Shown: positions 6,254 to 6,745 of the stretch, piece after piece | Layout: each line of letters opens with the position of its first letter | Numbering within the stretch: the first letter of the stretch is position 1 | Assembly: GCA_023423235.1 (NCBI GenBank) | Contig: JAFAFY010000350.1 | Coordinates: forward strand, 1 to 6,745 | Reading direction: 5' to 3' | Source of the DNA: Pseudomonadota bacterium | GTDB lineage: Bacteria; Pseudomonadota; Gammaproteobacteria; Xanthomonadales; Xanthomonadaceae | DNA: 6,745 bases | Notes under the pieces: model-generated | What the model was told of the DNA's origin: nothing | The model's database searches: none | What the model saw: only the letters and a program-made list of their open reading frames with translations | Translations under genes and position numbers: made by a program

Positions 6254-6745
6254 GGGCGCGCCGAAGCCGAGGCCGGCCACGCGCGAGGACATCTCGGCGA
6301 CCCGGGCGGCCTCCACCGGGCCCACGCGCAGGCGCCAGACCGGCTTGCCGGCCGCCTGGCCGTCGAACAATGCGGCGTCGACAATGCCGGCGCCCCGCAG
6401 CTGCGCGAGCGCGCGCTCGGCATTGGCACGGGCACCGAACGCGGCAACCTGCAGGGTGACCCCGCCGCGGGCGGCAGGCGCCACGCTGGCGGCCGCCACG
6501 ACGGGCACGGGCGCGGCCACCGGGGGCGGCGCGGCAGTGGCTGCAGTTGCCGGTGCAGGATGGATCGGCACCTGGCGGCCGTTCTCCAGGCGCAGGCCGC
6601 GGGCGGCCAGCCAGGCATCGAAATCGTCGGCGGTCATGACCCGCCCGTCCTGGTACATGTTGAAGCGCCCGTCACCGGCATGCGGCGCGGGCGATGGCGC
6701 CGGGCGCTCGCCGGCGCGGGCACTGGCGATGGGCAGCGCCTCGAC
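6236..6745 (-). CDS. rlpA: Septal ring lytic transglycosylase RlpA family, C-terminal part with SPOR domain
   Basis: The 3' part of a gene whose start lies beyond base 6745; 169 residues are visible. The first residues (VEALPI) look like the end of the double-psi beta-barrel catalytic domain, which is off-window. A Pro/Ala linker, a short conserved-looking segment (about 25-55, with FNMYQDGRVM and a DDFDAWL helix) and a second Ala/Pro/Val-rich linker follow. The end, from about 94, is a SPOR domain (TLQVAAFGARANAERALAQL, then VWRLRVGPV). SPOR domains bind denuded septal glycan, and RlpA cuts such strands or acts at the septum during division. It is exported or a lipoprotein in relatives. The identification rests on the SPOR domain plus the position directly upstream of dacA, as in the E. 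coli rodA-rlpA-dacA cluster. The ATG at 6658 is internal, because the frame is open to the window edge. The gap to dacA is 73 bp, suggesting co-transcription. Confidence 0.85.
   Translation of the reverse strand, partial: VEALPIASARAGERPAPSPAPHAGDGRFNMYQDGRVMTADDFDAWLAARGLRLENGRQVPIHPAPATAATAAPPPVAAPVPVVAAASVAPAARGGVTLQVAAFGARANAERALAQLRGAGIVDAALFDGQAAGKPVWRLRVGPVEAARVAEMSSRVAGLGFGAPTVVRD

Noticed and set aside
4804..6459. 551-codon open frame on the plus strand opposite dacA and part of rlpA
   Set aside because: Its composition is typical of antisense GC-rich DNA (Gly/Arg/His/Val-rich) and it opposes a gene with all three penicillin-binding motifs.
6163..6618. 152-codon N-terminal extension of dacA
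   Set aside because: It overlaps the rlpA SPOR domain in another frame, is Arg/Pro/Ser-rich, and would place the clear signal peptide in the middle of the protein.

Overview
The window is GC-rich, densely coding DNA of a gammaproteobacterial type. Gene content and codon use suggest the Xanthomonadaceae/Lysobacteraceae group (Lysobacter, Luteimonas, Pseudoxanthomonas or Xanthomonas relatives). That placement is inferred from gene families and base composition; there is no rRNA or other marker here.

Left block (1-4886, plus strand): five genes overlapping by 4 bases or separated by 3 bases, so almost certainly one operon. In order they encode: (i) a 5'-truncated alpha/beta hydrolase fused to a class I SAM-dependent methyltransferase, (ii) a membrane PAP2-type phosphatase fused to a dual-specificity (CX5R) phosphatase, (iii) an unrecognised small membrane protein, (iv) a PlsC-type lysophospholipid acyltransferase, and (v) a CdsA-family phosphatidate cytidylyltransferase. 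Genes (i), (ii) and (v) correspond in architecture to E. coli YnbC, YnbD and YnbB. The missing member, a YnbA-like CDP-alcohol phosphatidyltransferase, would be expected just upstream of base 1. Taken together the genes read as a self-contained accessory phospholipid or glycolipid route: acylation to phosphatidate, activation to CDP-diacylglycerol, headgroup transfer (off-window), phosphate removal, and possible methylation or hydrolysis. The end product is not known.

Right block (4939-6745, minus strand): a D-alanyl-D-alanine carboxypeptidase (PBP5/DacA family) and, upstream of it, the 3' part of rlpA (SPOR-domain septal lytic transglycosylase family). This is the conserved rlpA-dacA pair of the rod-shape/cell-wall cluster. 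It is transcribed convergently towards the lipid operon across a 52-bp gap. In E. coli the gene after dacA is ybeD, followed by lipB and lipA; here the lipid operon occupies that position.

There is no RNA gene, CRISPR array, insertion sequence or prophage signal, and no non-coding stretch reaches 300 bases. The most interesting points are the ynb-like lipid operon with its extra small membrane protein and acyltransferase, several altered motif residues in otherwise intact enzymes, and an 18-bp tandem duplication that doubles the rlpA stop codon.
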